A DNA stretch of 64,000 nt from Primorskyibacter flagellatus. Its GTDB lineage: Bacteria > Pseudomonadota > Alphaproteobacteria > Rhodobacterales > Rhodobacteraceae. The position numbers were made by a program, and so were the translations under genes. The notes under the pieces are model-generated. The model saw only the letters and a list, made by a program, of their open reading frames with translations. It was not told the origin of the DNA and made no database searches. The DNA lies in contig NZ_BMFJ01000002.1 in NCBI RefSeq assembly GCF_014638275.1, positions 806,001-870,000 on the forward strand, given 5' to 3'. Below are positions 32,941 through 43,052 of this stretch, one piece after another (the first letter of the stretch is position 1; every line of letters begins with the position of its first letter).

Positions 32941-34307
32941 AGGATACGGAGACCGCCGCCGCCACCCGGAAAATCGCCCGGTTCATCGCGGAAAACCCCG
33001 ATTTCGGGTCTGATGACACCTGCCGCCTGCTGGCCCGGCGCGCCCTTCTCGACACGATGGCCTGCGCCATCGGCGGGTCCGGCGAACCGGCCTCGCGCGC
33101 CGCGCTTACTCTCGCGACAGAGGGTCCGCAGGGCCGGGCGCGGGTCTGGGCCACCGGCCATCGTGCCACGACCGAACTCGCGGCTTTCGCCAATGGCGTA
33201 TCGGGGCATGTTCTGGATTTCGACGACGTCACCGCCCCGATGCGCGGCCATCCCAGCATCGCGCTGCTTCCCGCCCTGATCGCCGTGGCGGAAGAGCGTG
33301 TGCTGACCATGGATCGCGTTGACCGCGCCTATGCCGTCGGTTTTGAACTGATCTGCCGCTTCAGCCACGCCGCCGCCGACGGGCACTATGCGCGGGGCTG
33401 GCACACGACACCGACCATCGGCGGACTTGGCGCGGTGGCGGCACTGGCCCATCTGCTTGGCCTGTCTGAAACGCAGACCCGCCACGCCTTCGGTCTCGCC
33501 CTGACGCAGCTGGCGGGCACGCGCGGCAACTTCGGTTCCATGGCCAAGAGCGTTCAGGCCGGGCAGGCCTCCCGCGCTGCACTGTTTGCGGTGCGCCTTG
33601 CCGAACTCGGCTTCGACGCGGCGGACGACTCCCTGGACGGCGACCAGGGGTTCCTGACCCTCTACACGAACGAATCCGGGTTTGGTGACCATCTGGAGGG
33701 GTTGGGCACAGGGGAACCGGAGCTGCTCCGCTCGGGTATCGAGGTGAAGAAATATCCGCTGTGCTACGCGACACACCGCGCGGTCGACGGGCTGCTGGAC
33801 CTGATGAAGGAGACCCCCGGTCTCACCCTCGCCTCTGTCGTCAGCGCTCGGATCCACGGCTCCCCCCGCGCCTTCGTGCCGCTGATCCATTCCCGCCCCC
33901 GCACCGGGCTGGAGGGCAAGTTCAGCATGGAATACGCGGTTGCCGCCGCCCTGTCTGATGGGGAGATCACGCTCGCCTCCTTCACCGATGACCGGGTACA
34001 AAGGCCGGAGGTCCAGGCGGCGTTCGACCGCATCACGGTCTCCGCCGATACCGAAGGGTCGCTCCTCCCTCGCTGGACCGACATCTCCCTCACGCTCGCG
34101 GATGGCCGCATCCTCACGAAACGGGTGGAGGTTCTGCGCGGCAGCGCCGATCACCCCCTGACGGAAGCAGAGCTGATGGCGAAGGTCGCGGACTGCTGCC
34201 GCCATGCGGGCGGCCGGATCGATCCGGAGAAGCTGGGACGCACCATCCTCGACAGCACGGACCTGCGGGTGTCGGATCTTCTGGACAGCGTTCTGCCGCG
34301 TGGGTGA
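32937..34307 (+). CDS. MmgE/PrpD family protein
   Basis: 456 residues, complete. Family members are 2-methylcitrate dehydratase, cis-aconitate decarboxylase and iminodisuccinate epimerase. Seen: LLDTMACAIGGSGEPAS, VSGHVLDFDDVTAPMRGHPSIALLPAL (active-site D-D and H), RGWHTTPTIGGLGAVAALAHLLGL and VKKYPLCYATHRAVDGLLDL. The enzyme acts on a polycarboxylate by proton abstraction. Coupled by ATGA to the dehydrogenase upstream and overlapping the next gene by 8 bases. Confidence 0.9.
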   Translation: MKDTETAAATRKIARFIAENPDFGSDDTCRLLARRALLDTMACAIGGSGEPASRAALTLATEGPQGRARVWATGHRATTELAAFANGVSGHVLDFDDVTAPMRGHPSIALLPALIAVAEERVLTMDRVDRAYAVGFELICRFSHAAADGHYARGWHTTPTIGGLGAVAALAHLLGLSETQTRHAFGLALTQLAGTRGNFGSMAKSVQAGQASRAALFAVRLAELGFDAADDSLDGDQGFLTLYTNESGFGDHLEGLGTGEPELLRSGIEVKKYPLCYATHRAVDGLLDLMKETPGLTLASVVSARIHGSPRAFVPLIHSRPRTGLEGKFSMEYAVAAALSDGEITLASFTDDRVQRPEVQAAFDRITVSADTEGSLLPRWTDISLTLADGRILTKRVEVLRGSADHPLTEAELMAKVADCCRHAGGRIDPEKLGRTILDSTDLRVSDLLDSVLPRG

Positions 34308-35352
34308 CCTGCTTCGAATAGCCCTGACGCTTGCCATCGGCACCGTTGGCGGCGCCATCTTCTTCTGGCTCAACCTGCCGCTGCCGTGGCTTCTCGGCGC
34401 GATGCTGTCGGTCACAATAGTCTCTATTGGCGGTTTCGAGATGAAATCCCGGATCGAACTGCGCAACATGGGCCTCGCCGTTCTGGGCGTTTTCATCGGC
34501 TCCGGCTACGGACCGCACGCCTTCGACGGGATCGCGACCTGGGTCCCGACCATCCTCGGCACCATGCTTGTCACGACCATCGCGGGCAGTGCCGGGATCT
34601 GGTACCTGAAGTCGCGCGCGCATCAGGATTCCGCCACCGCCTATTTCTCTGCCATGCCCGGGGGTATGAACGAGATGGTCGTGGTCGGCGAACGCTTTGG
34701 CGCCGACATCCGCTATGTCGCACTGTCCCATGCCGTGCGCGTTCTGGTCACGATCTCTTTCGTCGCCTTTGCTTTCCGGATCATGGACGGTTACGTCCCC
34801 GATCCCAGTGTTCGCGGTCAGGATCATCCCTTCATCCTGTCACAACAACTGATGCTGCTTGCCGTGGCCGTGACCGGTGCGCTGGTCGGGCGCCTGCTGC
34901 GCCTGCCCGCGCCGTTCTTCTTCGGGCCGATCCTGTTCAGCATCGCCGCCCATGGCTTCGGGCTCGAAGGACAGCCGCCCGCGCTGTTGCAGGCCGCCGC
35001 GCAGGTTGTGGTCGGCTCCACCCTCGGCAGCCGGTTTGTCGGGGTGACGGCGCGCGACATTTCCTCGACGATGTGGCGGAGTTGCATCGTCACCGGCATC
35101 CAGCTGTCCGCCGCGCTTGGTGTGGCGGCGGTTCTGGGTCAGCTACTGCCCTGGGGCACCAAGACCATCTTCCTCGCCTTCGCGCCCGCGGGGATTGCCG
35201 AGATGACGATCACCGCCATCGCGCTCGGCTATGACGCACCGTTCGTGGCGGCGCATCAGCTGGCGCGGGTCATCCTCGTCTTTGCCCTGTCGCCGCTCGT
35301 CTTCGGCTATCTTAGGCGACGCGCGCTATTCAAAGGAAAACAGACACCATGA
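34300..35352 (+). CDS. AbrB-family membrane protein (putative transporter)
   Basis: 350 residues, about 10 hydrophobic segments. Duplicated AbrB/'ammonia monooxygenase' domain: the repeat features LPWLLGAMLSV and LPAPFFFGPILFS, and the conserved FSAMPGGMNEMVVVGERFGAD followed later by FLAFAPAGIAEMTITAIALG. A role in export or import of a pathway acid is inferred from context. GTG at 34300 is taken as start because it gives a short lead into the first membrane segment; the open frame before it is part of the prpD-like gene. ATGA overlap with the next gene. Confidence 0.82.
   Translation: MGDLLRIALTLAIGTVGGAIFFWLNLPLPWLLGAMLSVTIVSIGGFEMKSRIELRNMGLAVLGVFIGSGYGPHAFDGIATWVPTILGTMLVTTIAGSAGIWYLKSRAHQDSATAYFSAMPGGMNEMVVVGERFGADIRYVALSHAVRVLVTISFVAFAFRIMDGYVPDPSVRGQDHPFILSQQLMLLAVAVTGALVGRLLRLPAPFFFGPILFSIAAHGFGLEGQPPALLQAAAQVVVGSTLGSRFVGVTARDISSTMWRSCIVTGIQLSAALGVAAVLGQLLPWGTKTIFLAFAPAGIAEMTITAIALGYDAPFVAAHQLARVILVFALSPLVFGYLRRRALFKGKQTP
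34417..34428 (+). repeat. ATAG-N3-CTATT motif, copy 2 (in abrB-like gene)
   Basis: ATAG-TCT-CTATT; with its flanks CACAATAGTCTCTATTGGCG it matches the copy in hemW at 19 of 20 bases although genes and reading frames differ. It forces the rare codons ACA, ATA, TCT and ATT. Confidence 0.45.
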
Positions 35353-36221
35353 CCGAAAGCCTGACCCTCACCGCACCGACCGAAGCCACCCGGAAACTGG
35401 ATGCACAGGCAGAGCGGCGCGAGACCCCGCTGCCCGGTGGCGGCCGAATGGTCTGGCGCACCTGGGGCACCGGCCCGTCCCTTGTCCTGCTGCACGGCGG
35501 TCACGGCAGCTGGATGCACTGGGCTGCCGTCATTCCGTACCTGTCGCAACGCTGGACGCTGGTTGTGCCCGACCTGCCCGGTTTCGGTCAAAGCGACGAC
35601 ATCTCCGGCGATCCCCCGATCGAAACCATCGGTCAGGCGGTCGCCGAAGGGGCCATGCAGATCATCCCCGACGGACCGATCCGGATCGCAGGCTTCTCTT
35701 TCGGCGGCGTTCTTGGCGGCCATGTCGGCAAGGGCTGCGGTGACCGGCTGGCGCATCTGGTAATCATCGGATCAAGCGGGATGAAGCTGACACGCCCGGA
35801 CATGGAGAAGCTGCACAACTGGAAGGCTGTACCTGAAGACGAACGGGACGCGATCCACCGCCGCAATCTTGGCATCCTGATGATTTCACCCTCAAGCGAG
35901 ATCACGGACGAGATGGTCGCGATCCAGCGCGCCAACACCATGATGGCGCGGGGGCGAAGCCGGTCCTTCTCCGTCACGACGACGCTTCTGGACGTGCTGC
36001 GCGACTACCGCCCGCCGCTGGACGGTATCTGGGGTGCGGAGGATGCGACCGCCAAAGGCCACCTGCACGAACGGCGCGACGCGCTCAGGGTGCTCGACCC
36101 GACCAGCGACTTCGTGGAAATCCCCGATGCCGGTCACTGGGTTGCCATGGACCGGCCCGAGGCGCTGACCCGCGCGCTCGAGAAACTGCTTCTTAAACGC
36201 ATGGGCCGGGCGGGGACCTGA
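35349..36221 (+). CDS. Alpha/beta hydrolase
   Basis: 290 residues. LVLLHGGHGSWMHW is the oxyanion HG segment, IAGFSFGGVLGGH the nucleophile elbow (Ser at about residue 117), and PDAGHWVAMDRPEAL carries the catalytic His near the C-terminus; the acid residue is likely Asp in GIWGAEDATA. Related to MhpC/BchO-type hydrolases. Last gene of the right arm, coupled by ATGA. It may hydrolyse an ester, lactone or C-C bond of the pathway; unspecified. Confidence 0.88.
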   Translation: MTESLTLTAPTEATRKLDAQAERRETPLPGGGRMVWRTWGTGPSLVLLHGGHGSWMHWAAVIPYLSQRWTLVVPDLPGFGQSDDISGDPPIETIGQAVAEGAMQIIPDGPIRIAGFSFGGVLGGHVGKGCGDRLAHLVIIGSSGMKLTRPDMEKLHNWKAVPEDERDAIHRRNLGILMISPSSEITDEMVAIQRANTMMARGRSRSFSVTTTLLDVLRDYRPPLDGIWGAEDATAKGHLHERRDALRVLDPTSDFVEIPDAGHWVAMDRPEALTRALEKLLLKRMGRAGT

Positions 36222-36233
36222 CCCCCGGAAGGC

Positions 36234-38495
36234 TCAGTTCACCTTGCTCGCCGCCAGCAGCGCCATGTTCATGATGTCGTTGACGGTCGCGTTGGTCGAA
36301 CAGATCTGGATCGGCTTGTCGACGCCCGACAGGATCGGCCCGATCACCGTCGCCCCCGCCATCTCCTGCATCAGTTTTACACTGATACTGGCGGAATGGC
36401 GCGCCGGCACAACGAGGATGTTCGCGTTGTCCGTCAGCCGGGCGAAGGGAAACTGCGACCGGGCGCGGGCGTTCAGGGCCACATCGACGGTCATCTCGCC
36501 CTCATATTCGAAATCGACGCCCCGCTCTTCCAGCACACGCGGGGCGATATGCATCTTCTCCGCCCGCTCCGACACCGGATAGCCGAAGGTGGAGAAGCTG
36601 ACGAAGGCAACCCGCGGCTCCAGCCCCAGATCACGCGCTACCTCGGCACAGCGTTCGGCGATATCCGCAAGGTCTTCCTCATCCGGCCATTCATGCACGA
36701 GCGTGTCCGAGATCAGCACGATCCGCCCCTTGTGGATCACCGCCGTCACACCCGCCACACCATGCGCCGCATCCGCATCGAACACGTGGTTGATCAGTTC
36801 CAGCACATGCGCCGACTTGCGCGTCGCCCCGGTGACAAGCCCGTCACCATGCCCGTGCGCCAGCATCAGGGCCGAGAAGACGTGCCGGTCGCGCGCCGCC
36901 AGCCTGTGCACGTCGTGCTGGTCCATACCCTTGCGGTTCAGCCGGTTGTAAAGAAACGCCTTGTACGTCTCCAGATGTTCGGTCTTCGCCGCATTGGTGA
37001 TTGTCAGTTCCTCGAACGCATCGCCAAGCCCGGCCGCTTCCAGCTTCTTCTGCACATCGGCGTCGCGCCCGACGACAATTGCCTCGCCCAGACCGGCCCG
37101 CTGATACTGCACCGCCGCCCGCAGCACACGCGGATCGTCGCCCTCCGCAAAGATCATCCGCGCCTGCGCGTTCCGCGCCCGCGTGTTGATCGACCGCAGG
37201 ATCGAGGCCGTGGGATCCATCCGGCTTTTCAGGTTCAGCTCATAGGCTTCCATATCGATGATCGGCCGCCGCGCCGCGCCCGTGTCCATCCCGGCCCGCG
37301 CAACGGCGGGGGGGATGCGATGGATCAGCCGGGGATCGAAGGGGGTCGGAATGATGTAGTCGCGCCCGAAGGTCAGCGCCCGTCCATAGGCCATCGCCAC
37401 CTCGTCCGGCACGTCCTCGCGCGCCAGTTCGGCCAGCGCCTCCGCACAGGCAATCTTCATCTCGTCGTTGATCGCGCGGGCATGGATGTCGAGCGCACCG
37501 CGGAACAGATAGGGAAACCCGAGCACGTTGTTCACCTGGTTTGGATAGTCGCTGCGCCCGGTGGCGACGATCACATCCTCGCGCACCTCGTGCACCTCTT
37601 CCGGGGTCACCTCCGGATCCGGGTTCGCCATGGCGAAGATCACGGCATCCTTGGCCATGCTCATCACCATCTCCTGCGTCACCGCGCCCTTGACCGACAC
37701 GCCAAGGAAGACGTCGGCCCCCTTCATCGCCTCTTCCAGCGTGCGCAGTTCCGTCTTCACGGCATGGGCCGACTTCCACTGGTTCATCCCGTCGGTCCGG
37801 CCCTGCCAGATCACGCCCTTGGTGTCGCAGACAATGCAGTTGTCGTGCCGCGCGCCCATCCGCTTGAGCAGTTCGATGCAGGCGATCCCCGCAGCGCCGG
37901 CCCCGTTGAGCACGATCTTCACATCCTCGATCGCCTTGCCCGAGATCTTCAGCGCATTGATAAGCCCCGCCGCACAGATCACCGCCGTCCCGTGCTGGTC
38001 GTCGTGGAAGACGGGGATGTCCATCTCCTCCTTCAACCGTTGCTCGATGATGAAGCACTCCGGCGCCTTGATGTCCTCAAGGTTGATGCCGCCAAAGCTG
38101 GGCCCCATCAGCTTGACCGCGTTGATGAAGGCCTCCGTATCCTCGGTATCCAGCTCCAGGTCGATGGAGTTCACATCGGCGAACCGCTTGAACAGAACCG
38201 ACTTCCCTTCCATCACCGGCTTGGAGGCCAGGGCCCCGAGGTTCCCCAGCCCCAGCACCGCCGTCCCGTTGGAAATGACCGCCACAAGGTTCCCCTTGTT
38301 CGTATAGTCATAAACGGTTTCCGGGTTCTCGAAGATCGCCTCGCAGGGAACGGCGACGCCGGGCGAATAGGCCAGCGACAGGTCGCGCTGCGTCGTCATC
38401 GGCACCGTCGCCTGCACCTCCCACTTGCCGGGGGTCGGCTCCAGATGGAATGCAAGCGCATCCTCGCGCGTGATGCGGGACTTCGGTTTCGACAT
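36234..38495 (-). CDS. maeB: NADP-dependent malic enzyme with phosphotransacetylase-like C-terminus (MaeB)
   Basis: 753 residues. Residues 1-430 form the malic enzyme: [29 protein letters not shown] (metal and catalytic region) and [11 protein letters not shown]-type nucleotide loop ([18 protein letters not shown]). Residues from 440 resemble phosphotransacetylase ([33 protein letters not shown]) and are usually regulatory, not catalytic. Decarboxylates malate to pyruvate with NADPH. Single gene, divergent from mutS with 120 bases between. Confidence 0.96.
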   Translation of the reverse strand: MSKPKSRITREDALAFHLEPTPGKWEVQATVPMTTQRDLSLAYSPGVAVPCEAIFENPETVYDYTNKGNLVAVISNGTAVLGLGNLGALASKPVMEGKSVLFKRFADVNSIDLELDTEDTEAFINAVKLMGPSFGGINLEDIKAPECFIIEQRLKEEMDIPVFHDDQHGTAVICAAGLINALKISGKAIEDVKIVLNGAGAAGIACIELLKRMGARHDNCIVCDTKGVIWQGRTDGMNQWKSAHAVKTELRTLEEAMKGADVFLGVSVKGAVTQEMVMSMAKDAVIFAMANPDPEVTPEEVHEVREDVIVATGRSDYPNQVNNVLGFPYLFRGALDIHARAINDEMKIACAEALAELAREDVPDEVAMAYGRALTFGRDYIIPTPFDPRLIHRIPPAVARAGMDTGAARRPIIDMEAYELNLKSRMDPTASILRSINTRARNAQARMIFAEGDDPRVLRAAVQYQRAGLGEAIVVGRDADVQKKLEAAGLGDAFEELTITNAAKTEHLETYKAFLYNRLNRKGMDQHDVHRLAARDRHVFSALMLAHGHGDGLVTGATRKSAHVLELINHVFDADAAHGVAGVTAVIHKGRIVLISDTLVHEWPDEEDLADIAERCAEVARDLGLEPRVAFVSFSTFGYPVSERAEKMHIAPRVLEERGVDFEYEGEMTVDVALNARARSQFPFARLTDNANILVVPARHSASISVKLMQEMAGATVIGPILSGVDKPIQICSTNATVNDIMNMALLAASKVN

Positions 38496-38615
38496 GGGGC
38501 CTCTCCTCCTGCGGCTCAGGCGTCTTACACGGGGCGCACGCCCCGCTCAACCATTTCGCCTTTCACGCCCGACTCCCGCTGGTTAAGGTCGGGTCCGACA
38601 GACCGGAGGGCCGCC

Positions 38616-41264
38616 TTGAACACGCAAGTCACGCCGATGATGGCGCAGTATCTGGAGATCAAGTCCGGCACCCCCGACGCGCTGCTTTTCTACCGCATGG
38701 GCGACTTCTACGAGATGTTCTTCGATGACGCCGTCGCCGCGTCCGAGGCGCTCGACATCGCGCTTACCAAACGCGGCAAGCACCTGGACGAGGACATCCC
38801 CATGTGTGGAGTCCCCGTGCATTCCGCCGAGAACTACCTGCTGACCCTGATCCGCAAGGGCTTTCGCGTCGCCGTGTGCGAACAGATGGAAGACCCGGCA
38901 GAGGCCAAGAAACGCGGTTCCAAATCCGTCGTCCGGCGAGAGGTCGTCCGCCTCGTCACCCCCGGCACACTGACGGAGGAGTCGCTGCTTGACGCCCGCC
39001 GCCACAACTTCCTCGCCGCTTTCACGGTTGTCCGGGACGAGGCCGCCCTGTCCTGGGTCGATATCTCCACCGGCGCGTTTCACGTGATGCCCCTGCCGCC
39101 GGTCCGGCTTGGCCCCGAACTGGCCCGGCTCGCCCCGTCCGAACTGCTGATCCCGGACGAGATTGAGGCTGATTACCGTGAAACAGTCTCTGATTTCGGG
39201 ATTTCCCTGACGCCCCTGTCCCGCGGCTCTTTCGACTCCACCGGCGCCACCGACCGGCTGATCCGGCTGTTCAAGGTGTCCTCCCTCGACGCCTTCGGCA
39301 CCTTCAGCCGAGCCGAGGTTTCAGCCATGGGCGCGATCACCGACTACCTCGACATCACCCAGAAGGGGCAGCTTCCCCTCCTGCGCAAACCGCAGCGCGA
39401 AACGACCGAACGGGTGATGCAGATCGACGCCGCGACGCGCCGGAACCTGGAACTCACCCGCGCGCTTTCCGGCGGACGGGCCGGCTCCCTGCTGCACGCC
39501 ATCGACCGGACGGTCACGCCGGGGGGTGCGCGACTGCTGGAACGCCGCCTCTCCAGCCCCTCACGCGACCTTGCCACGATCCACGCCCGCCTCGCTGCCG
39601 TCGATTTCATGGTGGAACAGAGACGCATGGCCACAGATCTGCGCGACGCCCTCCGCCGTGTGCCCGACCTGGACCGCGCGCTCTCCCGCCTTGCCATCGA
39701 CCGGGCCGGGCCGCGCGACCTCGCCGCCGTGCGCAACGCGCTGACGCAGGCCGAACAGATTGCCGGCACCCTCGCCAGAACCGACCTGCCCCCGCTCCTT
39801 GCCGAGGCGTCGGCAAACCTCACCGGCCACAACGGCCTTCTTGCCCTGCTTAACTCCGCCCTCGTCGCCGAACCGCCGCTGCTGACCCGCGATGGCGGTT
39901 TCATCGCCCCCGGCTTCGACACCGATCTCGATGATGCCCGCCAGCTGCGCGACGAGGGGCGCGGCGTCATAGCACGGATGCAGACCGAATACGCCGATCA
40001 GACCGGGATTGCCGCGCTCAAGATCAAGCACAACAACGTTCTCGGCTACTTCATCGAGGTCACCTCGACCCACGCCGACAAGATGCTCGCCGAGCCACTG
40101 GACGAGGTCTTCAAACACCGACAAACCACCGCCAACCAGCTCCGCTTCACCACGCCCGACCTGTCCGAGATGGAGACCAGGATCCTGAACGCCGGTGGCC
40201 GCGCGCTTGATATCGAAAAGCGGCTCTATGAGACCCTGAAACAGGCAATCATCGACAAATCCTCTGACCTTGCGGACACCGCCCGCGCCCTGTCGGACCT
40301 CGACCTCGCTACCGCCCTGGCCGATCTTTCGACCGCAGAGAACTGGGCCCGCCCCCGCGTCACCGCCGACCGTACGTTGAAGATCATCGGCGGCCGCCAC
40401 CCGGTTGTCGAACAGTCCCTCCGCCGCGACGGTGCGCCGTTCATCGCCAACGAGACCGACCTCTCCGGCGATCCCTCTTCCATCTGGCTGCTCACCGGCC
40501 CGAACATGGCCGGTAAATCCACCTTCCTGCGCCAGACCGCCCTGATCGTGCTGCTCGCACAGATCGGCAGCCATGTCCCCGCGACCGAAGCCGAGATCGG
40601 CCTCGTCTCTCAACTCTTCTCCCGCGTCGGCGCCTCCGACGACCTCGCGCGTGGACGCTCCACTTTCATGGTCGAGATGGTCGAAACCGCCGCGATCCTG
40701 AACCAGGCCGACGACCGCGCACTTGTCATCCTGGACGAGATCGGCCGGGGCACCGCCACCTACGACGGCCTCTCCATCGCCTGGGCCACGCTCGAACACC
40801 TGCACGAGGTCAACCAGAGCCGCGCCCTCTTCGCGACCCATTACCACGAGATGACCGCCCTCGCCGGCAAGCTGTCGGGCGTCGAAAACGCCACCGTCGC
40901 CGTTCGCGAACATGACGGAGACGTGATCTTCCTGCACGAGGTCGTTCGCGGTGCCGCCGATCGCAGCTACGGCGTTCAGGTCGCCCGCCTCGCCGGTCTG
41001 CCCGACTCCGTCGTCGCCCGCGCGCGTGAGGTTCTGAACGCGCTGGAGAAAGGCGAACGTGAGGGCGGAGCAAAGCCCAAGGCGATCATCGACGACCTGC
41101 CGCTTTTCGCCGCCGCCGCTCCACGTGAAACCCCGAAATCAGAGCCGATTCCGCCTCAATACGCCGAAGTCGCCAAACTGCTCGACTCGACGCATCCCGA
41201 CGAACTCTCCCCAAAAGAAGCGCTCGACCTGCTCTACAAACTGAAAGAGGCGTCGCGCCAGTAG
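38616..41264 (+). CDS. mutS: DNA mismatch repair protein MutS
   Basis: 882 residues. Recognises mismatches and small loops. The mismatch-wedge motif is [15 protein letters not shown] (F-x-E) at about residue 30; the Walker A loop is [20 protein letters not shown] near 620, with [16 protein letters not shown] (Walker B/signature) and [14 protein letters not shown]. The frame is open far upstream opposite maeB, but GGAGGG at 38605-38610 points to the TTG at 38616 ([16 protein letters not shown]), matching family length. No mutL nearby. Confidence 0.95.
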   Translation: MNTQVTPMMAQYLEIKSGTPDALLFYRMGDFYEMFFDDAVAASEALDIALTKRGKHLDEDIPMCGVPVHSAENYLLTLIRKGFRVAVCEQMEDPAEAKKRGSKSVVRREVVRLVTPGTLTEESLLDARRHNFLAAFTVVRDEAALSWVDISTGAFHVMPLPPVRLGPELARLAPSELLIPDEIEADYRETVSDFGISLTPLSRGSFDSTGATDRLIRLFKVSSLDAFGTFSRAEVSAMGAITDYLDITQKGQLPLLRKPQRETTERVMQIDAATRRNLELTRALSGGRAGSLLHAIDRTVTPGGARLLERRLSSPSRDLATIHARLAAVDFMVEQRRMATDLRDALRRVPDLDRALSRLAIDRAGPRDLAAVRNALTQAEQIAGTLARTDLPPLLAEASANLTGHNGLLALLNSALVAEPPLLTRDGGFIAPGFDTDLDDARQLRDEGRGVIARMQTEYADQTGIAALKIKHNNVLGYFIEVTSTHADKMLAEPLDEVFKHRQTTANQLRFTTPDLSEMETRILNAGGRALDIEKRLYETLKQAIIDKSSDLADTARALSDLDLATALADLSTAENWARPRVTADRTLKIIGGRHPVVEQSLRRDGAPFIANETDLSGDPSSIWLLTGPNMAGKSTFLRQTALIVLLAQIGSHVPATEAEIGLVSQLFSRVGASDDLARGRSTFMVEMVETAAILNQADDRALVILDEIGRGTATYDGLSIAWATLEHLHEVNQSRALFATHYHEMTALAGKLSGVENATVAVREHDGDVIFLHEVVRGAADRSYGVQVARLAGLPDSVVARAREVLNALEKGEREGGAKPKAIIDDLPLFAAAAPRETPKSEPIPPQYAEVAKLLDSTHPDELSPKEALDLLYKLKEASRQ

Positions 41265-41280
41265 CGCCACGCCCCCCTTC

Positions 41281-41326
41281 ATCTTGCCGAAAATACTCTC
41301 GCCGAAGGCAGTCCGACGAAGTCGGA
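41281..41326. terminator. Gap between mutS and grpE with small hairpin
   Basis: TCCGAC-GAA-GTCGGA (41312-41326) forms a 6-bp stem in the 62-base gap between convergent mutS and grpE. The preceding TCTTGCCGAAAATACTC resembles short AT-containing elements I recall at 3' ends in Roseobacter genomes; only one copy is in this window. Probably a weak bidirectional stop. Confidence 0.35.
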
Positions 41327-41887
41327 TCAGCTCGCCGGCATCGACGACACGCCGACCTGCGCCGGGCGCAGCAGGCGGTCCGAGAGCCAGAACCCCTCGG
41401 CGGACACCTGGATGATCTCTCCGGCCTTGGTCCCCGGCACCGGCGCTTCGAACATCGCCTCGTGAATATTCGGATCGAACCGGTCACCCACTTCGGGCGC
41501 GATAGGCTCTATTCCGTGCTTCTTAAAGGTGTTCACCAGCTCCCGCATGGTCAGCTCGACGCCTTCGACCAAAGCGGCATTCGCCTCTGTCTTTTCGCCC
41601 GCCGCATCCAGCGCGCGCATCAGGTTGTCGTAGATCGGCAGCAGGTCGCGGGCCAGTTTTGCCCCGCCATAAGCCTCTGCCTCCCGGCGCTGCTTGTCCG
41701 CCCGCTTGCGCGAATTCTCCGCATCCGCCAGCGCCCGCATCCACTTGTCCTTGAGCGAATCCCGCTCCGCCCGCAGCGCGTCGATCTCCATCGCCTCGTC
41801 GGAAAACTCTTCCAGTTCATCCGCGTAGGTCTCGGCCTCGGCCGATTCGATGTCGTCGAGGAAATCGTCGTTCTCAGGGTCTGCCAT
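41327..41887 (-). CDS. grpE: Nucleotide exchange factor GrpE
   Basis: 186 residues. A long acidic and helical N-terminus (about residues 1-100, coiled coil; KDKWMRALADAENSRKRADKQRREAEAYG) precedes the compact beta domain (TFKKHGIEPIAPEVGDRFDPNIHEAMFEAPV). Releases ADP from DnaK. Ten bases downstream of hrcA, so hrcA-grpE is one heat-shock unit; no CIRCE repeat is visible before hrcA. Confidence 0.96.
   Translation of the reverse strand: MADPENDDFLDDIESAEAETYADELEEFSDEAMEIDALRAERDSLKDKWMRALADAENSRKRADKQRREAEAYGGAKLARDLLPIYDNLMRALDAAGEKTEANAALVEGVELTMRELVNTFKKHGIEPIAPEVGDRFDPNIHEAMFEAPVPGTKAGEIIQVSAEGFWLSDRLLRPAQVGVSSMPAS
41502..41513 (+). repeat. ATAG-N3-CTATT motif, copy 3 (in grpE)
   Basis: ATAG-GCT-CTATT inside grpE, read on the strand opposite to the gene; forces ATA and CCT codons. 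One of four related sites described in the findings. Confidence 0.4.
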
Positions 41888-41896
41888 GTCTCACCT

Positions 41897-42961
41897 CTAA
41901 CTCCGGTCCGCGATCATCCGGCCGACAAGCTGCGCCGTGTAATCGACGATCGGAACAATCCGTCCATAGTTCAGTCGCGTGGGTCCGATGACCCCGACCG
42001 CACCGATAATCTTCCGGTCCGCGTTCATATATGGAGAGACCACCAGAGAGGAACCCGAAAGTGAAAAAAGTTTGTTCTCCGACCCGATGAAGATGCGCAC
42101 GCCCTCGCCTTCCTCGGTCAGTTCCAGAAATTCGGCAATGTCCCGCTTGCGTTCGAGGTCGTCGAAGAGCACGCGGATCCGCTCAAGGTCCTCTTCCGCC
42201 GCGTCGTCGCCCAGAAGGTTCGCCCTGCCCCGCACGATCAGCCGCTCGTAGCGCGACCCCTGGTCGTTCCACTCTGCCCAGCCCGAATCGATCAGGTCCC
42301 GCGCCAGCGCATCGATCTCCTGCCGCCGCGCCACGATCTCCTGCTTGATAACGCGGGAGAGTTCGCTGATCGTCCGTCCCTCTGCCAGAGCGTTGAGGAA
42401 ATTCGCAGCTTCGCGCATCGAACTTGGCGTCTGGCCGGGCGGCGGGGTAAACAGACGGTTCTCCACATGCCCGTCGGCGAAAACCAGCACGACAAGCGCA
42501 CGGTCATGCCCCAGCCCGACGAATTCGATGTGCTTGATCGGCGCCTCGTGTTTCGGTGCCAGCACCAGCGAGGCACCATGCGTCGCGCCCGACAGGGCAG
42601 ACCCGATCCGGTCCAGCATCCCGCCGACGTCCCCCGCGCCGTTGCCGACCGTGGCGTCGATCATCTCCCGGTCCGCCTCGCCCAGGTCCCCGACCTCCAG
42701 GAGCCCGTCCACGAACATCCGCAGACCCTGTTGCGTGGGAATCCGCCCCGCCGAGACATGCGGAGAGCCGAGCAGCCCGAGATATTCAAGGTCCTGCATC
42801 ACGTTGCGGATCGTCGCCGCACTGACCTTTTCGCTCATCACGCGGGTCAGGGTACGCGACCCGACGGGTTCGCCATTGCTGAGATACCCTTCGACCACGC
42901 GACGAAAGACTTCGCGCGAGCGGTCGTTCAGGTCTCCGAGGATCTTTGTCGTATCGTTCAT
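41897..42961 (-). CDS. hrcA: Heat-inducible transcription repressor HrcA
   Basis: 354 residues. N-terminal winged helix (RSREVFRRVVEGYLSNGEPVGSRTLTRVMSEKVSAATIRNVMQDLEYLGLL) binds CIRCE operators; the GAF-like core and C-terminal SLVVSPYMNADRKIIGAVGVIGPTRLNYGRIVPIVDYTA segment are typical. Normally represses groESL and dnaK class genes, which are not in this window. Divergent from rph, 91 bases apart; followed by grpE. Confidence 0.96.
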   Translation of the reverse strand: MNDTTKILGDLNDRSREVFRRVVEGYLSNGEPVGSRTLTRVMSEKVSAATIRNVMQDLEYLGLLGSPHVSAGRIPTQQGLRMFVDGLLEVGDLGEADREMIDATVGNGAGDVGGMLDRIGSALSGATHGASLVLAPKHEAPIKHIEFVGLGHDRALVVLVFADGHVENRLFTPPPGQTPSSMREAANFLNALAEGRTISELSRVIKQEIVARRQEIDALARDLIDSGWAEWNDQGSRYERLIVRGRANLLGDDAAEEDLERIRVLFDDLERKRDIAEFLELTEEGEGVRIFIGSENKLFSLSGSSLVVSPYMNADRKIIGAVGVIGPTRLNYGRIVPIVDYTAQLVGRMIADRS

Positions 42962-43052
42962 GCCACGCCAAACTCTGCCATCATGAGCCTAGTCCGGGGT
43001 TGCCTTCCCGGTCACGCCGGGACTATGCCACACCCAGCCAGGAGAGGACCCC

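Noticed and set aside
36396-38615. A 740-codon open frame before mutS on the plus strand, opposite maeB
   Set aside because: Antisense of a full-length malic enzyme gene in GC-rich DNA; composition is Arg/His-rich without domains, and mutS has its own ribosome site at 38605.
41118-41134. CCACGTGAAACC in mutS, parS half-site
   Set aside because: Only one half matches; about five mismatches overall. A similar half-site in hslU near 61311 was rejected for the same reason.
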